Positions 1-8,918 of a DNA stretch of 47,885 bases are shown in pieces. Every line of letters starts with the position of its first letter. The stretch's first letter is position 1. The notes below the pieces were generated by a model. That model was given only the letters and a program-made list of their open reading frames with translations, was not told the origin of the DNA and made no database searches. The position numbers were made by a program, and so were the translations under genes. Origin of the DNA: Methylomarinum sp050304855 (GTDB taxonomy: Bacteria; Pseudomonadota; Gammaproteobacteria; Methylococcales; Methylomonadaceae); assembly GCA_050304855.1 (NCBI GenBank), contig JBNLEI010000003.1, forward strand, positions 1 to 47,885. Reading direction: 5' to 3'.

Positions 1-730
1 AGCCGGTGTCGATGGCGTAGACGTTGTTCCCCTGGTAGAGGCCGAGGGTCGACCAGTGGCCGAAAATGATTTTCATATCGGCACTTTTTCGACCCGGAAC
101 GGTAAACCAAGGCATCAGGCTTTCCGGTTGTGAACCGGGCGCTCCTTTGTGATGGAAATCGAGCCTACCTTCAGCATCGCAAAAACGCAGACGGGTAAAA
201 CAATTGACGACAAAACGGGCTGTGTCGAGGATGTCTAAATTGTCCGACCAACTGCCCGGTTTGTTGCCATACATGGTTTTGAAAAATTCGACGTAGTCAG
301 GTCCCTGCAATATGTTTTCCACTAATTCAGCCATCTTTTGAGTTTGAGCTAAATTCCACTGCGGCGGCAAGCCGGCGTGTAGCAGGCTGAATTCATCCTG
401 GTGATGAAACAGTGGGCGATGCCGTAACCAGTGGATTAGTTCCTCGCAGTCGGGTGCCTCAAGGACTTGGCTGAGTGAGTCTTTCTTTCGTTGTTTCTTG
501 TTAGCCAAAAATGTCGCTATCAAATGCAGGTCGTGATTGCCTAGGACGGTAACTGCCGCATCGCCCAAAGATTTAACAAATCTCAAGGTTTCCAGCGATT
601 TTGGTCCTCTGTTTACCAAATCGCCGGCAAACCAAAGTTGGTCGATCGACTCGTCAAATTTGATTACATCCAGTAATCTTAACAGTTCGTCATAACAGCC
701 CTGGATATCGCCAATGGCATAAATGGTCAT
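1..730 (-). CDS. apaH: Bis(5'-nucleosyl)-tetraphosphatase, symmetrical (ApaH), 3' end cut off
   Basis: Hydrolyses diadenosine tetraphosphate to two ADP in the cytoplasm. The reverse strand reads MTIYAIGDIQGCYDEL at the N-terminus, the first metallophosphatase motif (GDxxG). It is followed by GDLVNRGP and GNHDLHL, the other metal-binding motifs of the PPP phosphatase fold. About 243 codons are present and the frame stays open to the window edge; ApaH proteins are about 270-280 residues, so only the C-terminus is missing. The ATG shares its A with the TAA stop of apaG (TAATG at 728-732), which implies translational coupling. apaG-apaH is a known gene pair. Identity is secure; the true end is outside the window. 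Confidence 0.96.
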   Translation of the reverse strand, partial: MTIYAIGDIQGCYDELLRLLDVIKFDESIDQLWFAGDLVNRGPKSLETLRFVKSLGDAAVTVLGNHDLHLIATFLANKKQRKKDSLSQVLEAPDCEELIHWLRHRPLFHHQDEFSLLHAGLPPQWNLAQTQKMAELVENILQGPDYVEFFKTMYGNKPGSWSDNLDILDTARFVVNCFTRLRFCDAEGRLDFHHKGAPGSQPESLMPWFTVPGRKSADMKIIFGHWSTLGLYQGNNVYAIDTG

Positions 731-1107
731 TAGTGCAGGGTTCTGGGAATGGATAAAGTAAATTTAGGAATCGAGGCTTTAAAGTTTTCCCCTTCATCGG
801 AAACCATGGTGTATTTGCCTTGCATGACGCCGACAGGCGTTTCAATCATCGCGCCACTGGTATAGCGGAATGATTCGCCGGGTTTCAGATGAGGTTGTTC
901 TCCGATCACGCCGTCGCCGGTGACTTCCTGAATCCGTCCATTTGCATCGGTAATCAGCCAGTGTCGGCTTAACAGAGTCGCGGAGACCGTACCGGCATTG
1001 GTGATGGTGATGGTGTATGCGAATACGTAGCGATCGTCCTGCGGAGAGGATTGGGCTTCAATGTAACGGGGAACGGCTTCAACGATAATTTTATTTTTTT
1101 CGCTCAT
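730..1107 (-). CDS. apaG: ApaG (CoD) domain protein
   Basis: 125 residues, the usual length of the ApaG family, a fibronectin-III-like beta-sandwich protein linked genetically to apaH and cobalt sensitivity; its biochemical role is not settled. The sequence has the family features: a YVFAYTITITN strand early, RHWLITDANG in the middle, and GVIGEQPHLKPGESFRYTSG followed by GVMQGKYTM. The ATG at 1107 has only a weak upstream Shine-Dalgarno sequence. Its stop overlaps the apaH start by one base. The 172-bp gap to the divergent ankyrin gene must hold the promoter for both directions; no strong consensus promoter stood out there. Confidence 0.95.
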   Translation of the reverse strand: MSEKNKIIVEAVPRYIEAQSSPQDDRYVFAYTITITNAGTVSATLLSRHWLITDANGRIQEVTGDGVIGEQPHLKPGESFRYTSGAMIETPVGVMQGKYTMVSDEGENFKASIPKFTLSIPRTLH

Positions 1108-1279
1108 TAATAATAGTGTTGCTACAATTGAAACCTAATGATTGATACCTTTTACCCTTCACCGTGTTTTCTTCGGCCGTGAGAAGTATTTATGGGCTTC
1201 AAATTTTGTTTTGCGATGAGTTTGACAATAATGGAGGTTATTTCATCGTAACTGACCATTAAACGCAAGAAACTATTCC

Positions 1280-1819
1280 ATGAACTTAAAAACATTGTTT
1301 GTCGTATTGTTGTGCTATTCCCAAACGGTTCTAGCCGTTGACACAAATGATCTTTTCGCTTCAGCCATTGCAGGAAAGATTGAATGGTTGGAATCTCAAC
1401 TGGCGCAAGGCGTTGATGTCAATAGCAAAACCGCAAGCGGCCGAACGGCGCTGATGGGTGCCAGTTTCAACGGCAATGTCAGAGCCGTTAGGGTGTTGCT
1501 GGGTTATGGGGCGGATGTGAATTTAGCCGATAATTTAGGGTCGACCGCATTAATGGATGCTTTGGTGTTCGGCAACGAAGAAATTGTCTCCTTGCTGATC
1601 GCCGCCGGCGCGAATGTCAATGCGGCGGATAATCAAAGCATTACTGTGTTGGCTAAAGCCAAAAAAACGGATCAAAAGAATATCATCAACATATTGGAAC
1701 AAGCCGGTGCGAAGGAAGAAGTCGACACAAGTCAAAGCCAACAGTCCGAAGGGCCGGAACAGTCTGGACAACAGACTAATACAGAAAACAATCAGGAAGC
1801 GCAATCCAATGAACAATAA
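1280..1819 (+). CDS. Secreted ankyrin-repeat protein
   Basis: 179 residues. The first 19 form a signal peptide ending VLA, so the protein is probably periplasmic. Residues about 20-145 are tandem ankyrin repeats, with typical TALM..FNGN..VRVLL.YGADVN and TALMDALVFGNEEIVSLLIAAGANVN units. The last 30 or so residues are a Gln/Glu/Asn-rich low-complexity tail. Ankyrin repeats bind other proteins; no enzymatic domain is visible and the partner is unknown. The gene overlaps mpl by 11 bp in another frame, suggesting co-transcription, though a functional link to murein recycling is only inference. The start is the sole Met ahead of the signal peptide. Confidence 0.85.
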   Translation: MNLKTLFVVLLCYSQTVLAVDTNDLFASAIAGKIEWLESQLAQGVDVNSKTASGRTALMGASFNGNVRAVRVLLGYGADVNLADNLGSTALMDALVFGNEEIVSLLIAAGANVNAADNQSITVLAKAKKTDQKNIINILEQAGAKEEVDTSQSQQSEGPEQSGQQTNTENNQEAQSNEQ

Positions 1820-3185
1820 GGAACACTCTATTCATATCCATATACTGGGTATCTGCGGCACTTTCATGGGCGGTTTAGCATTGATAGCCAGACAATTGGG
1901 TTATCGGGTCAGCGGGTCGGACCAGAATGTTTATCCACCTATGAGCACTCAGCTGAAAGAACAAGGGATTCAGTTGATGAACGGTTATAAGGCCGAGAAC
2001 CTGGATTGCGATCCCGATCTGGTCGTAATCGGTAATGCGTTGTCGAGAGGAAACCCGGAAGTCGAAGCGGTTTTGAACAGAGGATATCGCTATCTTTCCG
2101 GTCCGCAATGGCTGTCCGAGCATGTGCTGCAAAACAAATGGGTTTTGGGTGTTGCCGGTACACACGGTAAAACCACTACGACAGGCATGCTGAGTTGGAT
2201 ACTCGAATATCAAGGGTTCAAACCGGGATTTTTGATCGGTGGAATTCCATTAAATTTCGGTATTTCGGCCAGATTGGGCGAATCCGATTTTTTCGTTATT
2301 GAAGCGGATGAATACGATTCGGCTTTTTTCGACAAACGCTCGAAATTTGTTCATTATCGGCCACGGACCGCTATATTGAATAATCTGGAGTTCGATCATG
2401 CCGATATTTTCGAGAATCTGGATGCTATCAAGAAGCAGTTCCATCATCTGATTAGAACCGTTCCGAGTGAAGGTTTGATCATTACGCCGCAACATGAAAG
2501 CAATCTTGCCGATGTATTAGAAATGGGGTGTTGGACGCCGATACAGAACACCGCGATCGATGGCGACGCCTTATGGCGGGCGGAATTGAACAAGGCGGAC
2601 GGTAGCAGTTTCGATGTCTTGTTCGAGGGAGAGCGGAAAGGCACCATTCACTGGTCGTTAACGGGCGAACACAATGTTTATAATGCCCTTTCCGCAATCG
2701 CCGCAGCAAGACATATCGGTATATTGCCAGCGGCTGCTATCGAGGCTTTGGAACGGTTTAAAAATATCAAACGCCGCATGGAAGTCATTGCGAAAATCAA
2801 CGGGATGACGATATACGACGATTTCGCCCACCACCCGACCGCGATTGCAACCACATTGGACGGATTGCGCAAACAGGTTGGGAGTAAGAAAATTATTGCA
2901 GTTGTCGAGCCGCGTTCCAACACCATGCGCATGGGTATTCATACTCAAACTTTAGCTGAGTCGCTTGCCGAAGCCGATAATGCGATTATTTATCATCCGG
3001 AAAACTTAACTTGGGATTTAACCGCGGTGCAAAAACATGGTAATAACATCACCCTATGTACATCGCTGGATGAAATCATTACCCGATTAAAAACACAGGT
3101 CGGCACCGATACTCATGTAGTTTTAATGAGTAACGGCAGTTTCGGTGGAATTTATCAACGCCTTCAAAAAGAATTGCAATCATAG
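1809..3185 (+). CDS. mpl: UDP-N-acetylmuramate:L-Ala-gamma-D-Glu-meso-DAP ligase (Mpl)
   Basis: Murein-recycling ligase that joins the recovered tripeptide L-Ala-gamma-D-Glu-meso-DAP to UDP-MurNAc in the cytoplasm. The frame is open from 1614, but homology begins at MNNKEHSIHIHILGICGTFMGG, so I place the start at ATG 1809. That gives 458 residues, the normal Mpl length. Visible features are the N-terminal Rossmann-like UDP-binding region (GICGTFMGGLA, SGSDQNVYPPMS), the ATP-binding GTHGKTTT (residues 117-124), FVIEADEYDSAFFDKRSKFVHY, and DDFAHHPTAI in the C-terminal ligase domain. The start lies inside the ankyrin gene, consistent with translational coupling. Confidence 0.96.
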   Translation: MNNKEHSIHIHILGICGTFMGGLALIARQLGYRVSGSDQNVYPPMSTQLKEQGIQLMNGYKAENLDCDPDLVVIGNALSRGNPEVEAVLNRGYRYLSGPQWLSEHVLQNKWVLGVAGTHGKTTTTGMLSWILEYQGFKPGFLIGGIPLNFGISARLGESDFFVIEADEYDSAFFDKRSKFVHYRPRTAILNNLEFDHADIFENLDAIKKQFHHLIRTVPSEGLIITPQHESNLADVLEMGCWTPIQNTAIDGDALWRAELNKADGSSFDVLFEGERKGTIHWSLTGEHNVYNALSAIAAARHIGILPAAAIEALERFKNIKRRMEVIAKINGMTIYDDFAHHPTAIATTLDGLRKQVGSKKIIAVVEPRSNTMRMGIHTQTLAESLAEADNAIIYHPENLTWDLTAVQKHGNNITLCTSLDEIITRLKTQVGTDTHVVLMSNGSFGGIYQRLQKELQS

Positions 3186-3287
3186 ATAATAGGGTGGCAC
3201 ACGCACGCAGAGCTCTATCAGGTTCAGTTTATTACTGGATAGACTCGATATTTAAGGGAACTCGATAATAAATAGGGCTACAATTAA

Positions 3288-3309
3288 ACCCATTGTCATC
3301 GCAATGGGT
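3288..3309 (+). promoter_or_regulatory. Hairpin overlapping the ribosome binding site of the 1344-residue protein
   Basis: A perfect 8-bp inverted repeat, ACCCATTG (3288-3295) and CAATGGGT (3302-3309), has a 6-nt loop. Its right arm includes GGGT, the start of the probable Shine-Dalgarno GGGTGGA (3306-3312) lying 5 nt before ATG 3318. If it folds in mRNA it would partly hide the ribosome binding site. The structure is seen directly; the regulatory role is inference. Confidence 0.4.
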
Positions 3310-3317
3310 GGATTGTT

Positions 3318-6300
3318 ATGGTTCGCACAGCTAGAGTTTTTTTCTTTCTGTTGGTTTCAGGTTTCTTTTCACCGGGCTTCGCTTTAAGCATTGAGAAAGT
3401 CCCTGAACCCTTAATACCTTGGATCGGTTGGGTGTTGCAGGATGAAACGAATTTTCAATGCCCTTTTCTTTACAACGATTTTCAACGCAAGCATTGTAGT
3501 TGGCCGGGTTTGTTGACGCTGGATTTGGAAGTCGATAAAGGACAATTCAATGCGCATTGGAGCGTTTTCCGGGAAGATTGGATCTCTATTCCCGGCAGTC
3601 AAAGACATTGGCCCCAGAATGTGTCTGTTAACGGCAAATCGGCACCGGTAATTAAGCGAGATGGTAAACCGGCGTTGTTTTTGAAGCCAGGAGAATATCA
3701 GATTACTGGTTGGTTCTTTTGGGACAGTATTCCGGACAATCTGTCTATACCCGAGGAAACAGGATTGTTCAACCTACAAATCTCCGGGAAGAAAATTGAG
3801 GCGCCGACGCTGAAACAAGGCGTAGTATGGTTAAGAGAAAATGATATCGGTCGAAAAAAGCTGGGTAGTATACAGAACCGGCTGGATCTGCAAGTATTCA
3901 GGAAAGTTTACGACAATGTGCCGTTGCAACTGATCACCCATCTAGAACTGGAAGTCTCAGGTGATCAACGTGAAGTTAAATTACCCCATGCCTTGTTATC
4001 GCCTTTCATTCCTATAGCATTGAACACCAATCTGCCTGCTCGTTTGGAGGCTGACGGCAGTTTGTTGATTCAGGTCAGACCGGGCCGTTGGCATATCGAA
4101 CTGAATGCGAGACATCCCGAACCGTTGAATCGACTCGACTTTAACATTAAAGACAAGGACTGGCCTGCGGAAGAAATCTGGGTATTTCAGGCCTTACCCC
4201 ATCTGCGCGTCGTCGAAATAGAAAACTTGCCGTCAATCGATCCCGGTCAAACTAACTTACCGGGGCAATGGAGGAATCTTCCGGCGTATAGAATCAATCA
4301 GGGCGAAAGCATGGCGTTTAAAGTCATTCGCCGTGGAGATCCGGAACCGGAGCCGAACCGATTGAATTTAACCCGAAGAATATGGTTGGACTTCGATGGG
4401 AGCGGTTATACCGTAGAAGATAGGATCGATGGCGCAATGACCGAGGGTTGGCGCTTGAGCGTATTGCCCGAAATGCGATTGGGGCAAGTTAAACTCAATG
4501 GACAGAATCAATTGATTACCCGGATTGACGAGACAGAGTCGGAAGGTATAGAAGTGCGTAAAGGTGCAATGCAACTGACGGCGGATAGTCGGATCGAAGG
4601 TTCGGTCGGGAGTCTTAATGCGGTGGGTTGGCAGGAAAGTTTCGACCGGGCCAGTGCGGAGCTCAATATTCCCCCGGGGTGGCGATTGTTAGCAGTCAGC
4701 GGTGTTGACAACGATCCGAGTAGTTGGATTTCCCGTTGGACTTTACTGGATTTGTTTCTGGTGTTGATAGCTGCGTTGGCGGTTAGCCGAATGTGGAATT
4801 TCTATTGGGGGATATTCGTCCTGGTCGGTTTGGCTTTGATTTGGCATGAACCCGGCGCGCCCCGCTTGGTTTGGTTAAATATACTGGCGGCAGTTGCTTT
4901 GCTGCGAGTGTTGCCGGACGGCCGCATGCGGCAACTGATCAAATGGTACAGAAACCTGAGTTGGTTGGGTCTTTTGATTATTGCAATACCGTTTATGGTT
5001 GATCAAGTCCGCATCGGGCTGTATCCGCAACTGGAAAAACGCTGGCAACCGGTTGCTCCTTCTACTTATGTCATGACTGAAACGGCTCAGCCTATGGATC
5101 AAGTGATGTCTGATGAAGCCGGTGCCGGACTGATGTCGATGTCCAAAATGCGGAAATCGTCAGCGCCTGCAATTCTCTACGAAGCGCAAAAAACCGTCGA
5201 TTTCGATCGTATCGATCCGGATGCCAAAGTGCAAACCGGTCCCGGTCTACCACAATGGCAATGGCATAAAATCCATTTATCCTGGAACGGCAGCGTCGAT
5301 GGGACACAACAGATCGAGTTCTGGTATTTATCTCCCCCTATGACGATGGCGTTGAATTTTTTTCGCGTTGTTTTGGTTCTGCTGTTAAGTTTGCTGGTTT
5401 TCGGCATGTTAAGCAATAAAATGAAACTGTCGATGCCGGTTTGGAGTTTGTTACTGATCTTTCTGACGGGATCGCCGGTCGATAGCGCTTATGCCGGTTT
5501 TCCCGACCAGAAAATGCTGGATGAATTGAAAAACCGATTGTTGAAAGCGCCCGAATGCTTACCCGAGTGCGCGCAAATTGCACGTATGAAGTTGGACATT
5601 AACGAACGGGAAATGAACATTCAATTGGAAGTCCATGTTCAGCAAGATAGTGGAGTGCCTTTGCCGGCTCGATACGGGCAGTGGTTTCCGGGTCGGGTTA
5701 AGCTGGAAGGTAAAGTGGCTCAAGGCTTATTGCATATTGATGGGCAATTGTGGCTTAGTTTACCGCGAGGTCGACACGAAATAACGCTGTCGGGGGGTAA
5801 TCCGCCAAGTAATCAGTTTACGCTACCGTTACCGTTAAGACCTCACTATGCAGAAGTATCAACTGCCGGTTGGAATATTGAAGGAATACACGAAAACGGA
5901 CGAGCGGATGAACAGTTGCAGTTTACCCGCTTGCAATCACAGCAGCAAAGCAAAGAATTTGCTGTTTTACAGCAAACCGCCCTGCCCCCGTTTATTCGCA
6001 TCGAAAGAACTTTGCAACTGGGTTTGGACTGGGCCATCAGTACTCGCATTATTCGAGTGGAAAATACGGATTCCGCAGTAGTTCTTGAATATCCATTGAT
6101 TGCCGGGGAATCGGTTACAACAGCCAACGTTCGAGTAAAAAACAATCGAGTATTGGTCAATATGCCGGCGGGGACGCGAGCCATGCAATGGCGATCGGCA
6201 CTGGAAAAAATGGAACGAATTAGGTTACTGGCGCCGGAGAATGTCCCTTGGACCGAAGTGTGGCGTGTCGATATTAGTCCGGTCTGGCATTTGGCCGCTG

Positions 6301-7352
6301 ACGGCATCGCCGTTGTCCACCACCAGGATAGACAAGGACGTTGGCTGCCGGAATGGCGACCATGGCCCGGGGAAACCGTCGAGTTACATATCACCAGACC
6401 TCAGGCGATTGCTGGCGAAACTTTGACAATCGATAAATCCGAGTTGCAAATCAAACCGGGAAAGCGTTCTCAACAAGCCCTGCTGAATCTGACTCTCAGA
6501 AGCTCGATCGGAATACAGCATACGATCCATTTGCCCGATCTGGCGGAATTGCAAACGGTATCGATTAACGGCGTTACCAAACCGATCCGACAGGAAGGAA
6601 CGGCGGTAACGTTGCCTATCGATCCGGGAACGCGACAGATATCGCTGAATTGGCATGAGAATAAAGAACAGCGAAATTGGCTTACGACTCCAAAAGTGAA
6701 TCTTGGAATTCCCAGCGTCAACAGTCATATTCAAGTCATATTGGGCAGCGACCGATGGGTGTTGTTAACTTTTGGGCCGAAATTCGGACCGGCTGCGTTA
6801 ATTTGGGGCGTATTGATTGTATTGGCACTTTTGTCGTTCGGCTTAGGTAAAGTCAAGCTGACGCCGTTAAAACACTGGCAATGGTTTTTGTTGTTGATCG
6901 GTTTAAGCCAGATTCCGGTGGCTGCCGGCTTATTAGTAGTATTCTGGTTGATAGCACTTGGTATCAAGGCGCGGAAACCGTTGCAAAATGCCGGCAACTT
7001 CAATTTGATGCAAGTCACTTTGGGTGCTTTGAGCGTTATTGCGCTGATGTTGTTATTTTATGCAGTTCATCAAGGTTTGCTAGGCGCTCCCGATATGCAA
7101 ATCGTTGGTAATCAATCATCGGCTTTCAATCTCAAGTGGTATCAAGATCGTAATTCGGTAGAGCTGCCGACCGCCACTGTCATTTCGGTTCCAATGTCGG
7201 TTTATCGGATATTGATGTTGTTATGGTCGTTGTGGTTGGCCGTTTCTTTGTTGGATTGGTTGAAGTGGGGCTGGCAATGTTTTTCGATGGGTGGGATCTG
7301 GAAAAAATCGGAAACTCAAAATAAGGGGGAGTTGTTAAAGGAAAGCAAATAA
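3318..7352 (+). CDS. Giant two-module envelope protein of unknown function
   Basis: 1344 residues; I do not recognise a named family. Residues 1-22 look like a signal peptide. A beta-rich, Trp-rich region (about 25-470) follows, probably periplasmic. Then come membrane segments near 475-490, 496-512, 516-531, 547-562 and 673-697. Residues about 705-726 (LLLIFLTGSPVDSAYA then GF) look like a second, internal signal peptide. A second beta-rich region (about 730-1150) and four more hydrophobic segments complete the chain. Both modules open with a Cys pair and end in VxxPMxxxxxxxR.. helix-like stretches, suggesting fusion or duplication of one ancestral gene. The length argues for a surface or periplasmic role, but no catalytic motif is visible. 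It lies alone, convergent with the MCP gene. Confidence 0.85.
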   Translation: MVRTARVFFFLLVSGFFSPGFALSIEKVPEPLIPWIGWVLQDETNFQCPFLYNDFQRKHCSWPGLLTLDLEVDKGQFNAHWSVFREDWISIPGSQRHWPQNVSVNGKSAPVIKRDGKPALFLKPGEYQITGWFFWDSIPDNLSIPEETGLFNLQISGKKIEAPTLKQGVVWLRENDIGRKKLGSIQNRLDLQVFRKVYDNVPLQLITHLELEVSGDQREVKLPHALLSPFIPIALNTNLPARLEADGSLLIQVRPGRWHIELNARHPEPLNRLDFNIKDKDWPAEEIWVFQALPHLRVVEIENLPSIDPGQTNLPGQWRNLPAYRINQGESMAFKVIRRGDPEPEPNRLNLTRRIWLDFDGSGYTVEDRIDGAMTEGWRLSVLPEMRLGQVKLNGQNQLITRIDETESEGIEVRKGAMQLTADSRIEGSVGSLNAVGWQESFDRASAELNIPPGWRLLAVSGVDNDPSSWISRWTLLDLFLVLIAALAVSRMWNFYWGIFVLVGLALIWHEPGAPRLVWLNILAAVALLRVLPDGRMRQLIKWYRNLSWLGLLIIAIPFMVDQVRIGLYPQLEKRWQPVAPSTYVMTETAQPMDQVMSDEAGAGLMSMSKMRKSSAPAILYEAQKTVDFDRIDPDAKVQTGPGLPQWQWHKIHLSWNGSVDGTQQIEFWYLSPPMTMALNFFRVVLVLLLSLLVFGMLSNKMKLSMPVWSLLLIFLTGSPVDSAYAGFPDQKMLDELKNRLLKAPECLPECAQIARMKLDINEREMNIQLEVHVQQDSGVPLPARYGQWFPGRVKLEGKVAQGLLHIDGQLWLSLPRGRHEITLSGGNPPSNQFTLPLPLRPHYAEVSTAGWNIEGIHENGRADEQLQFTRLQSQQQSKEFAVLQQTALPPFIRIERTLQLGLDWAISTRIIRVENTDSAVVLEYPLIAGESVTTANVRVKNNRVLVNMPAGTRAMQWRSALEKMERIRLLAPENVPWTEVWRVDISPVWHLAADGIAVVHHQDRQGRWLPEWRPWPGETVELHITRPQAIAGETLTIDKSELQIKPGKRSQQALLNLTLRSSIGIQHTIHLPDLAELQTVSINGVTKPIRQEGTAVTLPIDPGTRQISLNWHENKEQRNWLTTPKVNLGIPSVNSHIQVILGSDRWVLLTFGPKFGPAALIWGVLIVLALLSFGLGKVKLTPLKHWQWFLLLIGLSQIPVAAGLLVVFWLIALGIKARKPLQNAGNFNLMQVTLGALSVIALMLLFYAVHQGLLGAPDMQIVGNQSSAFNLKWYQDRNSVELPTATVISVPMSVYRILMLLWSLWLAVSLLDWLKWGWQCFSMGGIWKKSETQNKGELLKESK

Positions 7353-7383
7353 TAAGGGTGTTGGAGCTTATTTTCTAAAGCAT

Positions 7384-7427
7384 AAAGCAGGCGATTCGGA
7401 CCGGACCATGCCGTTTCAGCCTGCTTT
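7384..7427. terminator. Possible bidirectional terminator between convergent genes
   Basis: A perfect 9-bp inverted repeat, AAAGCAGGC (7384-7392) and GCCTGCTTT (7419-7427), lies in the 96-bp gap between two convergent genes. A loop of 26 nt is long for a classic intrinsic terminator, and no long T run follows on the plus strand. Position favours a termination role, but the call is weak. Confidence 0.4.
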
Positions 7428-7448
7428 GCGGAACAGTCGAATAAGGCC

Positions 7449-8918
7449 CTATTTTTGATGTTTTTCTTCGACCATCGAGTCGATGTAGTGCATTACATCG
7501 GCACTGGCTTCTTCGGTCCGTTGCATGTGTGTGAGAATGCTGTTGAGTAAATCCGGATGTTCTTGCCAGTTTTTCCTCGAAACGGCATAGGCGTCCTGAG
7601 TGTACTGGTGCACATCGGCGTGCGGGTGAGACAGTTTGCTATAAGATGAAGTGTGACGGAAATTCTCGTAGCCAATGCCGCTATCGTACCATTTACCCAA
7701 TCGGCAATTATGACTGTCAACAGAAATGGCATGATATTGCGGACAATCCTCCTGATTTTCAATCGCTATATAGGCATTCTGTTTGTAGACGATATGATCC
7801 AGCTTGGTCAGCAGGCCGAAGGACTTATCTTTAGCATAGGAGATATATCTGATCGTAGCCTGGGCGGAATCTGACAGACCGGAAAAATGCTGACGGAACG
7901 AGCTTACCTGTTGCATTACCTCCTGAGACAAAGTGGCTGAGCTCTCCGCTTCCTGATGCATTTGCTCGACCCGTTGATTGAATGAAGTCAGGGTTTGAGA
8001 AACTTCCAGTGCAGCGTTTTTGGTATGTTCCGACAGGTTTTTCACTTCATCGGCGACCACCGCAAAACCACGTCCGTGTTCGCCGGCCCTGGCTGCTTCG
8101 ATCGATGCATTCAAGGCGAGCAGGTTGGTTTGGTCGGCAATGCCGGTAATCATCGATAATGATTCGGTGACTTTTTTACTGTCGTTGATCAGTGCGGTGA
8201 TGACGTCGGTTACGCTATGAATATTGTTGTTGATATCGGTCAACGATGTACTGATGGTTTCGACGGACGATAAACTCGTTTCGGCATTATTGCCAGTTTC
8301 TGTGGCAATATCCTCAACCTTTTGCATTTGATCGGTAATGTTGATCAAATCATTTTGATTGGCTTTCAAGTTATCCAATAAATTACTGGTATTGAGACTA
8401 TGAAGGCCTGCGGATAGGCGGTTTTTAATCATCAGCTCTTCGTTTTCATTCATGTGTTGAAGCGCCTGATTGATATTTTGCGCCGATTGTTTAAGTAGTC
8501 CCGGAAGACCGTCCGATAAGGCATAACGATTGTGGTTTCCTTTGGCCGCCTGACTGAAGCAAGTATTAATTTCCTTGAAATAAGATTCCATAATATCGAG
8601 CATTTCATTCAGTTCCCAGGCCACCTTGCCGACCTCACCCATACCTCGGGTTTGGGTAATGCGGTGATAAAGTTCGCCTTTGTTGGTACGGAGTAATACA
8701 GTTTGCATCCGATCAAGTACAGCAAGATTTTGCTGTGCGTTGCGTCTGATATAGACGGCAATCGCCAGTAGCGGAACCGAGAGGATGAAAAGCGGCCACG
8801 AAAAGCCGAATTGGAAAAGACTGTAGCTAAACAGGGCGATGGTGAATGCAAAAATTCCGCTAACTGCATAGTTGACTTTGGTAGACAAGAATGGAATGTT
8901 GGCATTGGAGTTTTTCAT
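7449..8918 (-). CDS. Membrane chemoreceptor (MCP) with C-terminal CZB zinc-binding domain
   Basis: 489 residues. Two hydrophobic helices (about 17-36 and 40-57) form a hairpin with almost no periplasmic loop, so it does not sense periplasmic ligands. Residues about 90-350 are the coiled-coil signalling region; the conserved hairpin tip is at 258-290 (TGIADQTNLLALNASIEAAR then GFAVVADEVKNLSE), which docks CheA and CheW. The C-terminus is a CZB domain: candidate zinc ligands are H375, C405 (in CRLGKWY), H433 and H437 (PHADVH). CZB receptors in other bacteria sense cytosolic zinc or hypochlorous acid. It overlaps the upstream PAS gene by 4 bp (ATGA), so the two are co-translated and probably form one receptor complex, as Campylobacter CetA and CetB do. 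Confidence 0.93.
   Translation of the reverse strand: MKNSNANIPFLSTKVNYAVSGIFAFTIALFSYSLFQFGFSWPLFILSVPLLAIAVYIRRNAQQNLAVLDRMQTVLLRTNKGELYHRITQTRGMGEVGKVAWELNEMLDIMESYFKEINTCFSQAAKGNHNRYALSDGLPGLLKQSAQNINQALQHMNENEELMIKNRLSAGLHSLNTSNLLDNLKANQNDLINITDQMQKVEDIATETGNNAETSLSSVETISTSLTDINNNIHSVTDVITALINDSKKVTESLSMITGIADQTNLLALNASIEAARAGEHGRGFAVVADEVKNLSEHTKNAALEVSQTLTSFNQRVEQMHQEAESSATLSQEVMQQVSSFRQHFSGLSDSAQATIRYISYAKDKSFGLLTKLDHIVYKQNAYIAIENQEDCPQYHAISVDSHNCRLGKWYDSGIGYENFRHTSSYSKLSHPHADVHQYTQDAYAVSRKNWQEHPDLLNSILTHMQRTEEASADVMHYIDSMVEEKHQK

Noticed and set aside
5846..6394. A 182-residue minus-strand frame inside the giant protein gene
   Set aside because: Antisense shadow of a clearly coding plus-strand frame; no domain and no ribosome binding site.
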